Both the position numbers and the translations under genes were made by a program. From assembly GCF_039542385.1 (NCBI RefSeq), contig NZ_BAABIA010000005.1:372001-436000 (forward strand): a stretch of 64,000 nucleotides of DNA. The letters are read 5' to 3'. This stretch comes from Prosthecobacter algae. Its GTDB lineage: Bacteria; Verrucomicrobiota; Verrucomicrobiia; Verrucomicrobiales; Verrucomicrobiaceae. The notes below the pieces were generated by a model. That model searched no databases, was not told the DNA's origin, and was given only the letters and a program-made list of their open reading frames with translations. Shown piece after piece: positions 49,605 through 58,661 of this stretch (position 1 is the stretch's first letter; each line of letters begins with the position of its first letter).

Positions 49605-51665
49605 CATCTCCGGGATGAGTGCCTTGAATCGGTTGCTCCAGTTGCATTTGGTCTCCCAGAAGAACCAGATTCTTCGCGCATCTAGACATTGCCACAGCGT
49701 TTGCTAATGACACTTGTCCTGCCTCATCAATGAAAAGGATGTCGAGAACGCCCACCCATTCCGGTATTGTGAAAAGCCAAGCGGTTCCGGCTACAATGCC
49801 AGCCGAGTATGCGACTCGCGCGTCTTTTGAGTGCTCAATATGGACCAGACGAGGATTGGCTACAAATACAGGGTCTTTGTCGTTATCCCCCACTTTAATG
49901 CCTTGTAACTGCTGACCGTGTTCTGTTAGGGCATCACCACATGCCTTGAGCAAATTAATCACTGCCTTATGGCTATTCGATGCAATGCCAACCTTCTTGC
50001 CAGCGGACACAAGGGCGGCGATAACCCTCGACGCTGTATAAGTTTTCCCGGTTCCAGGAGGACCCTGAATAACGAGACATTCACCCTGCATCGACGCGGT
50101 GAGTCGGATCGCGGCAGCCAACGTGTCTTCATCGGCTGCTTTGAGAGCAGGACCGACAGGCCTTCCCTGCAACAAGGAAACAGCGGCAAGCGGCAGAGAT
50201 TTGGCAAGGTGTTGGGCGGCAACCGAAGCGATAGCCGCTGCTATCACATCCTGACTCACGTATTCATCTGGAAGAAGTGACCCAGTGGCGGGGAAAGCTC
50301 CGTTAAACTTCGAATTTATGCTACCGCTCCCAAGTTTGAGTCGAAGCACACCGGTTGTCAGATTCAATTCCACCAAATTGGGCTTTGCATCAAGATAGTG
50401 AGCGAACCTCACCTTTGACTTCTCACCGGCGGCAAGTTTGCATTCTTGGGACGCATCAAAACGATATTCCTGTATGAGTGACTTTTTGTCAGGCACTGCA
50501 TCTCCGGAAGCGCTAACTCCTTGAATGCAACCTGGGTCGTCACGCAATTCTTCCGGTGTGGCTTTGGCACGATCAAACATGCGCCACCACATTGGCTTTT
50601 GCTCGCGTCTGTGAAAGTCAACAAGATCGGCGAGTGTTAGGGCAACCAAGCCTCCTAGCGATCTCAATCGTCGTATCGTTTCAAGTTTCGCCAAGATTTC
50701 AGGTGTGAGCGGCTGAGGAGCGGCGGCCTCAACGGTTGGGAAAGGCATTGTGTTTGAGATTCCGTAATCTCTGATCGCCTGACGCAGCCACTGGGTCAGC
50801 TCAGCTGTGGACCGGCAGTCATCCTCATTGTAATCCCGAATCCCAGCGAGAATGGTGCTTTGCTCCCACTGGCGACCTTCGCCACTCTCAATCCATCGAG
50901 CATATTGAACGATCGAATCAACAGCGGTCGCGACCTCTGTTGATCGTTTTTCGCGATAGAGACTTTCCACTTTTTTGATGGAATAGCTGTCCTCTCCGAT
51001 CCGAATTCCGTGACTTACGATCTGGTACAGATCGACGAAAACATTATTGCGGAGCAAATTGTCCACCTCATCCTGGCGAGAATCGTGCCTGGTGCTAAGA
51101 CGGCGAATTGCGCTCACTTCATATGCTGCATAATGATAAATGTGCAGCTCTGGATTTTGAAGCCACCGAGAATAAACCCAGTCAACGAACTGCTCGAACG
51201 CCAGTTTTTCTTCCACACGATCATGAGCCCACCAGTCGTGAAACTCCAGTTCGGTTCCCTGCGAAACCTTGGTGGATGCCCCGAAGAGATATTCCAGTCC
51301 ACCTGCAACCAAGGGGAAACCCTCCATGTCGAAATACACATCTGCGAAATGAGGAGGAGGCAATTTTGCCAAACCTACAGGTTCACCGTTCTTGCCCCTA
51401 CTGGGTAAAATCTCAAACCTTGGTTTCGCAGCCGGATTTATCTTTCTGTCGTCGAGTGTCTGCTTCTGGAGACGAGCCTGTGCAACCAACTTTTCCAGAG
51501 AATCGTCCGCGAGTTTCCGTACCGTTTGCCCACTGGACCCTGCCAGATCAGTGAGCGTCCGTATCCCCGCCATTTTTAACTTTTTGATCTGGCCTACACT
51601 GATACCTGCAACTCTCACGGGATGATCGCGCTCCGTGAAGAACCTTTCCGCATGAGAGGTCCATC
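49576..51665 (-). CDS. TM0106-type nuclease/helicase A, middle part (cut at both ends)
   Basis: About 690 residues. An RNase H-like DEDD exonuclease domain (YFDMEGFPLVAGG, HIYHYAAYEVSA, NVFVDLYQIV, DYNEDDCRSTAEL) is followed by an SF1 helicase start with Walker A VIQGPPGTGKTYTASRVI, Walker B FIDEAGQVS and motif III LGDQMQLEQP. The 3' half (motifs V and VI) is at 58662-59376 on the opposite strand. At its 5' end the frame is joined to the CBASS TIR gene at about 51665 (DHGRWTSHAERFF). The PD-(D/E)XK nuclease domain that precedes this point in copy B (63279 onward) is missing. The only in-frame starts are GTG/TTG codons such as 51616-51618. Confidence 0.8.
51577..51665 (-). repeat. 89-bp inverted repeat shared with the right edge of the window
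   Basis: The minus strand here matches 63912-64000 on the plus strand in about 82 of 89 positions (my count), with several synonymous changes. It encodes HGRWTSHAE-FFTERDH-VRVAGISVGQIK in both copies. The match may continue past the window end. Confidence 0.85.
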
Positions 51666-52067
51666 GTCCATGGTCGCTCCGGCATCCTGCCTGTACCCTT
51701 TGACCATGACCCCTCGGAAGTATGAGGGGAGAAGAACATTTTTGTCTTCGGGCGTGAAGATGAACGTCTTCTGTGGCCCTATCCGAGCCAATGCAGCACC
51801 AAGCTCAAAAATTACGTTGTCGCGGGGGACTGCCTCACTTTCCCCCTTCCCTTCCTTGTGACGAATATCATCATCACCAAGCACGACAGCCGCGCAGTCG
51901 TAGCACATGAGTTTTTTCAAAAAGACCCAGAGCGGAATGGTGTTGTGCTCGTCAAACAAGCCCTCAGTCCAAAGTTCGGGAATAAATGCGTCCTGCAAGT
52001 TGTCCCTGATGCCTTCGGCCACCGGGAGAGATTTCTTGGACGAAAAGATGATAATGCTTGGTTTCAT
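51615..52067 (-). CDS. CBASS effector: TIR-like NAD-glycohydrolase domain, 3'-truncated
   Basis: 150 residues; the first 135 form a TIR-like nucleotide-binding domain of the COG4271/Cap12 type: PSIIIFSSKKSLPVAEGIRD, PELWTEGLF, CAAVVLGDDDIRH, and PRDNVIFELGAALARIG with the expected catalytic Glu. In CBASS such domains degrade NAD+ when a C-terminal sensor (STING, SAVED or other) binds the cyclic nucleotide. Here no sensor follows. At YRQDAG the gene runs into the 89-bp segment of nuclease/helicase A and ends after 15 out-of-frame residues. Its start overlaps the E2-like stop by 4 bp. Confidence 0.78.
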   Translation of the reverse strand: MKPSIIIFSSKKSLPVAEGIRDNLQDAFIPELWTEGLFDEHNTIPLWVFLKKLMCYDCAAVVLGDDDIRHKEGKGESEAVPRDNVIFELGAALARIGPQKTFIFTPEDKNVLLPSYFRGVMVKGYRQDAGATMDDGPLMRKGSSRSAIIP

Positions 52068-52531
52068 TGCGCGGGATAAGTGGTGTGAATGGAGGAGTCA
52101 TCGCCAGGGTGCCCAGTTCCACGTCCGTACCAAACATCAGTTGCGAGCCAGATTTCAAAAAAAGCAAGCCAAGCCAGAGTCCATTTCATCACGGTGGATG
52201 CTAGGGCTAAATGTGGTGTCCATTTTCGCTCTCGTGGATCGTAAAGACACAGTTTCTGAGTGGCCTGATCATAACAATGAGGCAATCGCCTTTCGCCTGC
52301 CAAAGCCCGAAGATTCGGAGTCAAGACGACTACCGTTGGGTGCAATCCAAGGGTATAGTCCATGCGAACGCGGTAGTCTCTTGAACCTTCATGGGGCATG
52401 AGCAACCCTTCCCAGGTGATCGCGTTGCAGCACTGAAGAATCGTTCCTTGCGAGAAGATCGATCTGAGCGTGAATTGCTGAGCAGCAAGCGATAAAGGCT
52501 GCCGCTGGGGGATGCGTCGAAGAGTACTCAT
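52064..52531 (-). CDS. E2-like protein of short type II CBASS
   Basis: 155 residues. The core LPHCYDQATQKLCLYDPRER followed by LASTVMKWTLAWLAFFEIWL and TDVWYGRGTGHPG is the pattern of small E2-like proteins next to CD-NTases; the Cys of LCLY is the likely catalytic residue. In short type II CBASS this protein modifies the CD-NTase to prime signalling without an E1/JAB pair. Overlaps of 4 bp on both sides indicate a tightly coupled operon cdn-E2-TIR. No E1 or JAB protease gene is seen. Confidence 0.72.
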   Translation of the reverse strand: MSTLRRIPQRQPLSLAAQQFTLRSIFSQGTILQCCNAITWEGLLMPHEGSRDYRVRMDYTLGLHPTVVVLTPNLRALAGERRLPHCYDQATQKLCLYDPRERKWTPHLALASTVMKWTLAWLAFFEIWLATDVWYGRGTGHPGDDSSIHTTYPAQ

Positions 52532-53733
52532 GGATTACCGAAGAACGTTGTTGGACGGATCGGAGTTAATGAAGCGGCCATAGCGGGAACTGCCGTCAAT
52601 CTTAGATTGCCAGTGTCGTGCATGACACGCATCTCCCTCCCGATGTCGTCCGCAAGTGAAAGTCGCTGTGCTCCTGGAATCGTCGAATTGAGCACCTCAA
52701 TTCGCGCGTCCAAGCCCATAGCGGCGGTGTTCATAAGCTTGGTTACTTGGCTGCTCAGGCTATCTGCCCAACGGGTGAAGCTACCGTATGTTTTGAGGGT
52801 CCACTTCTCCGCAAAGTTTTCCCTTCGATCATCAGCGGGATTCAGCACATGAAAGTGATAGATACCCGCCGTTTCAGTGACTCCCACCTCGTTTTTGAGT
52901 GTTGCCAAGACCTGGATAATGAAAGCGTTCAGTGAAGTGTGCTGAGCCAGAAGCGCCTTCTGATAAGCCTTTGCCGTGATGGTCGTCAGCAAGATTGAAG
53001 AAGGCCTGTTTTTATCGTCAACCGCATACCCCTCATTGCGGAAGTGCTTCACGAGTTGGATGAGACGAAGCAGAGGTGCCTTTTCGAAGCCTTGATCGGT
53101 TGGAAGCGGCTCGACCCGATCCGAACGGGTGTTTGCTGCTGCCGTTGCATTTTTTCGAACGATAGTCGCAGAAAGTGAGGTCAGTGTTGTAGGCAACTGA
53201 GCCGCAATTGATTTGAGCCAATGGTCGCAAAAGCCGATGGGATTTGAGGCGCTCCATGTTTTTAGGCTCTTATCAGGCACCCAAAGCATCGGCTCAGGTC
53301 GCGTCGAGTCGGGGATTGCTGGTGTGATGTCCAAATCATAGTCATTCGCAAATCTCAACCGAATGCATCTCGCCTTGGGCTCGCGCATGTTCTTGTAAAC
53401 ACCATGCTCACCAAGAGCGTTCCAGACCAACTGCCAGACCTCTTCCGGGCTTCGGTGCTTTGAAATGAACTCCATCCAACACAAAACATCCAGATCAAAT
53501 CGGGTTTCTCCCGAGGGCCGGTTTACGGTTCTTGCCCGGACCGAACCTTGAGGACGCAGATCAAGCCGGTGAAGAATCCCTTTAAGGGCTGCCGAGTTCA
53601 CAAGCGCCTCTGTGACAGCTCCGTAGGAACGATCGAGGTCAGCACGCTGTGTTGTGGTCAGATCCAGCTTTGACAAAAGCCTCCCTAGAAGTGCGAGGGG
53701 CGTAGTGGCTATGGGGAATGATCTCGCGCTCAT
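52528..53733 (-). CDS. CD-NTase (cGAS/DncV-like nucleotidyltransferase) of CBASS
   Basis: About 401 residues from the ATG at 53733 (MSARSFPIATTPLALL); a TTG at 53763 would add ten. The nucleotidyltransferase signature is clear: QGSVRARTV (GS at 63-64), ETRFDLDVLCWM (metal-binding D80 and D82), and YDLDITPAIPD for the third Asp. The C-terminal helical domain includes PLLRLIQLVKHFRNEG. After phage infection such enzymes make cyclic di- or trinucleotides that activate the effector; clade and product cannot be read with certainty. Divergent from the CapW-like regulator across a 119-bp control region. Confidence 0.9.
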   Translation of the reverse strand: MSARSFPIATTPLALLGRLLSKLDLTTTQRADLDRSYGAVTEALVNSAALKGILHRLDLRPQGSVRARTVNRPSGETRFDLDVLCWMEFISKHRSPEEVWQLVWNALGEHGVYKNMREPKARCIRLRFANDYDLDITPAIPDSTRPEPMLWVPDKSLKTWSASNPIGFCDHWLKSIAAQLPTTLTSLSATIVRKNATAAANTRSDRVEPLPTDQGFEKAPLLRLIQLVKHFRNEGYAVDDKNRPSSILLTTITAKAYQKALLAQHTSLNAFIIQVLATLKNEVGVTETAGIYHFHVLNPADDRRENFAEKWTLKTYGSFTRWADSLSSQVTKLMNTAAMGLDARIEVLNSTIPGAQRLSLADDIGREMRVMHDTGNLRLTAVPAMAASLTPIRPTTFFGNP

Positions 53734-53852
53734 TGGGAATCGTTGTTGATTGTGTGCACCCAAATGGGTATTCTAAACTGTGTGGATCGTTTTTGAATGA
53801 TCCCTCGTAAAACTGGTATGACACAATTAAAACAGATCAAGCGTTATTTTGC
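53734..53852. promoter_or_regulatory. CBASS/capW divergent control region
   Basis: Contains the palindrome ACCCAAATGGGT (53758-53769) and the inverted pair GGATC (53784-53788) / GATCC (53799-53803). These are candidate binding sites for the WYL regulator, which in known systems represses its CBASS operon. Confidence 0.5.
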
Positions 53853-54701
53853 ATGGGGAATTTAACAAATCCTGAACAATGGGCCGCCATGGAGCGGCTG
53901 CGCTTCGTGGAAAGATGCGCTTTTTGGCGTGGCGTAGTGAATCGCCAAGACCTTGTAGGCGCATATGGACTTTCCGCCACCCAGGCGACTTCCGATCTTC
54001 AGAAGTTCCAAGAATTAAATCCTGGCGCTCTTAACTACAACCTAAATAAGAAGCGTTACGAAGGCTCTCCGAGCATGCGCTGCACGCTACATAAGCCCAG
54101 AATTGAGGAAGCCATCGCCCTCTGTTTCGGAAGTGGCGACGCGCCATCTGCGCTGACTCGACCCGTCACGGAACCGTCAGGGCAAGAGACAAGCGGGTTT
54201 GTCGCCGGTGTGGAACTGCCGCTTCGCACAGCTGCTCCCGATATCCAACGTGCAGTTTTTTTAGGCGCAATTCAAAAGCTACGGGTGCAAATTGAGTACA
54301 CCTCAATGACTGGGAAGAAGCCGGGGTGGAGATGGATAGCGCCTCATGCTTTCGGACACAATGGCTACCGATGGCATGTTCGCGCCTGGTGTGAGCAAAA
54401 CGAGGAATTTCGAGATTTTGTACTTAGCCGCATTAAAGCTGCCCATTTTCCTATCCATGAGGCTGCTGTACCTGTTGTGGATAGCGAATGGAACAAATGG
54501 GTTACCGTGAAAGTAATTCCTGGGAGTGGTCTATCGGAGGATATGCAAAAGGGGATCATAACTGACTATAGCATGCGATCAGGAAAGCTAATTTTTGAAG
54601 TTAGAAAGGCTATGTTGAAATACACATTGCGTCATTTAGGTCTTCCAACCGGCGACACCCCTATTCCCCCACAGCTCGAACTTTTGGCTATTGAAGAATA
54701 A
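53853..54701 (+). CDS. capW: CapW/BrxR-family WYL transcriptional regulator (CBASS-linked)
   Basis: 282 residues. An N-terminal winged helix (RLRFVERCAFWRGVVNRQDL, LSATQATSDLQKFQELNP) precedes a WYL domain (KLRVQIEYTSMTGKKPGWRW, IAPHAFGHNGYRWHVRAWCE, DFVLSRIKAAHF) and a WCX-like C-terminus. CapW proteins bind as dimers upstream of CBASS operons and release them on sensing nucleic acid or other ligands. Divergent position next to the CD-NTase fits. It is clearly paralogous to the regulator at 61124-61951. Zinc-ribbon and NYN-LOTUS genes follow on the same strand. Confidence 0.87.
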   Translation: MGNLTNPEQWAAMERLRFVERCAFWRGVVNRQDLVGAYGLSATQATSDLQKFQELNPGALNYNLNKKRYEGSPSMRCTLHKPRIEEAIALCFGSGDAPSALTRPVTEPSGQETSGFVAGVELPLRTAAPDIQRAVFLGAIQKLRVQIEYTSMTGKKPGWRWIAPHAFGHNGYRWHVRAWCEQNEEFRDFVLSRIKAAHFPIHEAAVPVVDSEWNKWVTVKVIPGSGLSEDMQKGIITDYSMRSGKLIFEVRKAMLKYTLRHLGLPTGDTPIPPQLELLAIEE

Positions 54702-54768
54702 AGAAGAAAACACATGCCTTCTATCAGCCTAATGTTTCAATATTACACACTCTTTTCATTTTATCCTT

Positions 54769-55230
54769 ATGGCCATCTCTACCGGAGAATTTACATCGCC
54801 ATTTTTCCTTTTAAGGGGATACGAGAACTGCTGGAAATGCGGAAACAGCAGCCGCGTTGTCGGACTTGCTTCAGGCGATGCAAACAGCGAGCCCTACGTT
54901 CTTCAATACATCAAAGCGATGCCGGAGGCTTTTTTGACGGAGATTCACAAGCTCCAACCACAGCTTGAGTACCGTTTATCTCAAGCCATAGACGCCTCTT
55001 ACTTCATGAACTTCTGCAGCTGCTGCGGAGCATCAATAGGTGACCACTACATCTTTAGCCAGCCAGGAGGAGCATTCTTCCCGATCACTGATGAAGATAC
55101 GCAGCATATCGAAGTGCATGAACTGCCATTTCTTGGCTCATTCTCGTTCGAGTGTACGCCCGCACAAGGCATTGGCAAAGCCATTATTCAGAAAGGCACA
55201 CGAGTATCCCCCCTCTCATCTAGCCCGTAA
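54769..55230 (+). CDS. Zinc-ribbon protein of unknown function
   Basis: 153 residues with two Cys pairs, CWKC near residue 21 and CSCCG near residue 83, which probably form one zinc site. Between them lies a helical stretch (YVLQYIKAMPEAFLTEIHKL). No enzyme motif is visible. It lies between capW and the NYN-LOTUS gene on the same strand, 67 bp after one and 32 bp before the other, consistent with one operon. Confidence 0.65.
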   Translation: MAISTGEFTSPFFLLRGYENCWKCGNSSRVVGLASGDANSEPYVLQYIKAMPEAFLTEIHKLQPQLEYRLSQAIDASYFMNFCSCCGASIGDHYIFSQPGGAFFPITDEDTQHIEVHELPFLGSFSFECTPAQGIGKAIIQKGTRVSPLSSSP

Positions 55231-55262
55231 AAGATCGATGAAACTGACTCTTCTTCACCTGT

Positions 55263-56273
55263 ATGACTTCTGATATTAGCGAACAAACGCTCCCCGGTAA
55301 AGTTGCCATCTACTGGGACTTTGAAAATCTCCATGCCGTGATGGCGGATAAAGCGCATGGCCCAGGGGCCTACAGAAAAAATTATTTGGTCGAACAGCCA
55401 ATTTTCTTTGAGCTTGCGCCAGTGCTTGAATACGCAGCTTCATTTGGCGATATCATCATCAATAAAGCCTATGGCAACTGGCAGTGGTTCGCTTCCTACC
55501 GGCACATGCTCAACATCGCTGGCGTGGACTTGATCCAGATGTTTCCGCGCGGAAAAAATATGAAAAACAGCGCCGATATCCGTCTGGCGCTGGATGCCCT
55601 CGGCGACGTGTATGCCTACCCTCACCTTACCCACGTCCTTGTTATCTCCTCGGATAGCGATTTCATCAGCTTGGCTCAAAAGATCAAGCAGTCAGGCAAA
55701 TTCGTCGCAGGGGTCGGCGTAAGCGGTTTCAGCAACAAATTTTGGGCTGCAAGCTGCAACGAATTCAAGTTTTTTGAAGCCCTCATTCCTTTAGAAGAGG
55801 ATGTAGAACACCCGCCATCCCCACCACTGCCAACTCCAGCCGCTCAATCAGATATCTCCACCAACTTCCTCCCGGCCAGTGATGAAGACATGCCCCCCAG
55901 CACAGTGGAGTCTATACCGACCATGGAAGAAGCACGCAAAGTGCTTCACCGCGCAATGCTTCAGCTTGTGGAGCGGCGAGGTGAAAACTATGTCGCCAAA
56001 TCTGGGCTGAAAAGCATCATTAAGCGCCTTATGCCCTCCTTCGATGAAAGGGCTCTGAAGTGTGGTAACTTCAGCGGATTCATCCACCAATGCGCCGACA
56101 TCGTCGCAATCGTAGATGAGGACAGCGGCGGTCACGTCGCCCTGCTCAATTATGATGTCCATTCTGAGTCTCCACCTCCCCCAGAAGCAATTCATCCCCC
56201 CTCCACTGCCTCTGTTCCTACCCCACCTCCAACCACTCCAGAATGGCCCGCATCCGAACCCTCTGAGCCTTAG
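55263..56273 (+). CDS. NYN (PIN-like RNase) protein with a LOTUS/OST-HTH domain
   Basis: 336 residues. The NYN domain holds the four acidic residues expected for a metal-dependent RNase: D19 in YWDFENLH, D105 in NSADIRLALDAL, and D131/D133 in ISSDSDFISLA. After a Pro-rich linker (about 180-220) an OST-HTH/LOTUS domain follows (about 225-300: VLHRAMLQLVERRGENYVAK, LKSIIKRLMPSFDER). The tail is Pro-rich (HPPSTASVPTPPPTTP). NYN-LOTUS proteins are thought to cut or bind RNA. Position behind capW makes it a possible extra effector or accessory of this CBASS (inference). Confidence 0.85.
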   Translation: MTSDISEQTLPGKVAIYWDFENLHAVMADKAHGPGAYRKNYLVEQPIFFELAPVLEYAASFGDIIINKAYGNWQWFASYRHMLNIAGVDLIQMFPRGKNMKNSADIRLALDALGDVYAYPHLTHVLVISSDSDFISLAQKIKQSGKFVAGVGVSGFSNKFWAASCNEFKFFEALIPLEEDVEHPPSPPLPTPAAQSDISTNFLPASDEDMPPSTVESIPTMEEARKVLHRAMLQLVERRGENYVAKSGLKSIIKRLMPSFDERALKCGNFSGFIHQCADIVAIVDEDSGGHVALLNYDVHSESPPPPEAIHPPSTASVPTPPPTTPEWPASEPSEP

Positions 56274-56438
56274 GCCCGAAATTATAGGATCGAAACGCGA
56301 CCTATTTATACCTGCAGGTCACAAACTCGAACGGCTTTAAGATTTCAAACGAGCACCGAATCCACCCACCTTACAGACTTTTTGCTGGCCGTGAAGGAAC
56401 CCTGCACAAGCTTCCCAAAGTCTGTTTGTCGCTAACAC

Positions 56439-58661
56439 TCAGTATAACTTCTCCCTTCTTGTACTTCGTTCCAAGACTTCTCCAAGCGTAGGTTTATGCT
56501 GATCCAACGCATGTTGAACCCAATCTCGCCCAAAAAGTGAAACGTTGCAGATTTCTGCTGCACGTTTGCTTCGATTGCTGAATTTCCTTGCGGTAGTGTG
56601 GAGTGCTCTTTTCGCAAAGACAACTCCTAAGGGTCGTTCAAAAAAGGGCGCGGAGCTGCATACAGCCCGCACTCCTTCCTCACTATCAAGCTTGTCACTT
56701 TTTGTGAACTTGCATTGAATTAGCACGTTCTCGCGGTTCGGCCCCCAACCGAGAGCCACAACATCTGAACCATGGTCAGCGCTGTGGGGGGTGAGTATGA
56801 CACGTTCGGAATCTCGCTCATAAATAACGGAAATTAATGCCTCAAACATCTGCCAAGAAAGATGAAGCGCATCCTCCAAAGTGATTGGGGCGCTCAACTT
56901 TCTACCTTCACGGCCTGATTGACCGAAAAGCTCCGCGATCAGTTCCGGTGCAGACACTATGTCCGGCGGGATTAGACCAAGTGCTCCCTGGATCGAGCGT
57001 TTCTTTTCGAGCAGGCCATGGAGAATGACATCGAAGGAAGCAAACTCACTATGAGTGGCGCTGGGCAGATAAACAGTCACGGGTTTCTGCTGGCCAATGC
57101 GATAGGCTCGGTCAGTCGCTTGATCCTCCTTGGCTGGATTCCAGTGCCGCTCAAGGTGAATGACATGATTCGCTGCTACGATGTTGAGACCTGCCCCAGC
57201 CGCGATAGGAGAAAGAATGCTGACTCCAAACCCAGGTCGTCTTGAAAATTCGCCAATAAGTCCAAGCCTCGTTTGTTCAGGATTGCGACGGGACGTGGCT
57301 TTCGTGTCACCATTGACAATCGGAACAGGAAGCCCATAAATCACCTCAAGATGCGCCGAAAGAGCCTCCTGAAGTTCTTTTAGGACACAAAAGACCAGAA
57401 CCTTTTCCCCCTTGGCTTGAATGGTATCGAGCTGTTTGAGGAGCCACGCTAGCTTTCCTGAACGGTTGAGAATCCGGCGGCAGTTGCTTTCGGTTATTGC
57501 CGTGGGAATCGACCCTCCGCCTATAAGATCTGGGTGGAGGGAAACCTGCCGGAGATGCCACAGAGCAGCCAAATGTTGACCTTTCGGGGCAGGATCCAAG
57601 GTTAGGTCGTTAGTCTTTACGACTTCTCGTGCTTCCGCATACAATTCCTCCTGCTCAGCGCTCATCGGACAAGAGACAGGAACGATACTTTTGCCATGCA
57701 AACCCGTGAGGCGCTCTTCCTTTGTCCGTCGCAGCATGAGTCCCCCAATGTGTTCCCGCAACTCTTTCCCGATCTCATGCATCCTTGCCCGATCTTTGAG
57801 CATTGGTGTAATCCAGTTCTTACGGAAATCAGAGAATGACCCCAACGGTCCTGGTTCAGCAGTGTCTAAAATGCACCAATAATCGCCGAGATGGTTTTCC
57901 ACAGGCGTTCCAGTCAAAGTAATGCGGAAAAGTGCCCTGAGTGCCTTTGCTGCAATGGTTTGTTGGGCGTTTGGATTTTTGATGTGCTGTGCCTCGTCAA
58001 AGACCGCCGCCCCCCACTGGGCAGCAGCGAAGGAGAATCGATAATCACGCAGAGTCTGATAGGTGGTTATGACACATGAACCCGGAAGGTCGAGGCTTCT
58101 CCCAGTGCCATCTCCAAAGCATAATCCAAACTCACGAACGTTACCAGGTTCTGCAATGTCAACGGCACCAGGGCTACGCCGGTAGCTGTTAAGCTCAAAG
58201 TCTGGGTGAGCCATCACGACGCGAAGAAATGGACCATTTGAATTCCCAAAGGCTTCCTTAATCTCAGCTTGCCAGTTTTCCATCAGCGAAAGCGGCACAA
58301 CAAAGAGCACCGCCGGTGGTTCCGTGGTAGCCACGCTGCGCCAGTGGCGGAACCATTCAGCGAGTGCAATCAATGTGGTGAAGCTTTTACCAAGTCCCAT
58401 GTCATCAGCCAGAAGGGCACCAGCCCCCCACGCACGTTGATCGGAGACGACCTCACGGTGAATCAGAGCACGTTTGGCATGAGAGAGAAGCCAGCGAATT
58501 GCCTCTTCTTGATGAGGCATGGGCTGGCGAACATATTGGGAGAAGTTGGGTCGATAAGGCTCCTCTGGTGATTCGCCAAGAGGAGAAAATGCCCAACCAT
58601 AACCAAGTTCGGTGTCATTCGGAATGATGAGGGGGTGAAGGACGACAGCCTTCTCTTTGGT
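56439..58661 (-). CDS. zorD: ZorD, C-terminal part: SNF2 helicase with Mrr-like nuclease domain (cut by inversion 2)
   Basis: About 740 residues from the junction; the first ATG in frame is at 58520 (MPHQEEAIRWLLSHAKRA). SNF2 motifs: GALLADDMGLGKSF (I), AAVFDEAQHIKNP (II), ITLTGTPVEN (III), QATDRAYRIGQQKPV (VI). The last 180 residues have a Mrr-like PD-(D/E)XK pattern: FEALISVIYERD, HGSDVVALGWG, LIQCKFT with the Gln-Cys-Lys end. ZorD is proposed to attack invading DNA when the ZorAB motor signals. Upstream reading (PNDTELGYGWAFSPLGE...) is authentic ZorD up to TKEKAVV; beyond lies antisense helicase sequence. Confidence 0.9.
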   Translation of the reverse strand, partial: TKEKAVVLHPLIIPNDTELGYGWAFSPLGESPEEPYRPNFSQYVRQPMPHQEEAIRWLLSHAKRALIHREVVSDQRAWGAGALLADDMGLGKSFTTLIALAEWFRHWRSVATTEPPAVLFVVPLSLMENWQAEIKEAFGNSNGPFLRVVMAHPDFELNSYRRSPGAVDIAEPGNVREFGLCFGDGTGRSLDLPGSCVITTYQTLRDYRFSFAAAQWGAAVFDEAQHIKNPNAQQTIAAKALRALFRITLTGTPVENHLGDYWCILDTAEPGPLGSFSDFRKNWITPMLKDRARMHEIGKELREHIGGLMLRRTKEERLTGLHGKSIVPVSCPMSAEQEELYAEAREVVKTNDLTLDPAPKGQHLAALWHLRQVSLHPDLIGGGSIPTAITESNCRRILNRSGKLAWLLKQLDTIQAKGEKVLVFCVLKELQEALSAHLEVIYGLPVPIVNGDTKATSRRNPEQTRLGLIGEFSRRPGFGVSILSPIAAGAGLNIVAANHVIHLERHWNPAKEDQATDRAYRIGQQKPVTVYLPSATHSEFASFDVILHGLLEKKRSIQGALGLIPPDIVSAPELIAELFGQSGREGRKLSAPITLEDALHLSWQMFEALISVIYERDSERVILTPHSADHGSDVVALGWGPNRENVLIQCKFTKSDKLDSEEGVRAVCSSAPFFERPLGVVFAKRALHTTARKFSNRSKRAAEICNVSLFGRDWVQHALDQHKPTLGEVLERSTRREKLY

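Noticed and set aside
53853..54701. WYL regulator as part of a BREX system
   Set aside because: No brxA, pglX, pglZ or other BREX gene is present; the divergent CBASS operon makes a CapW role more likely.
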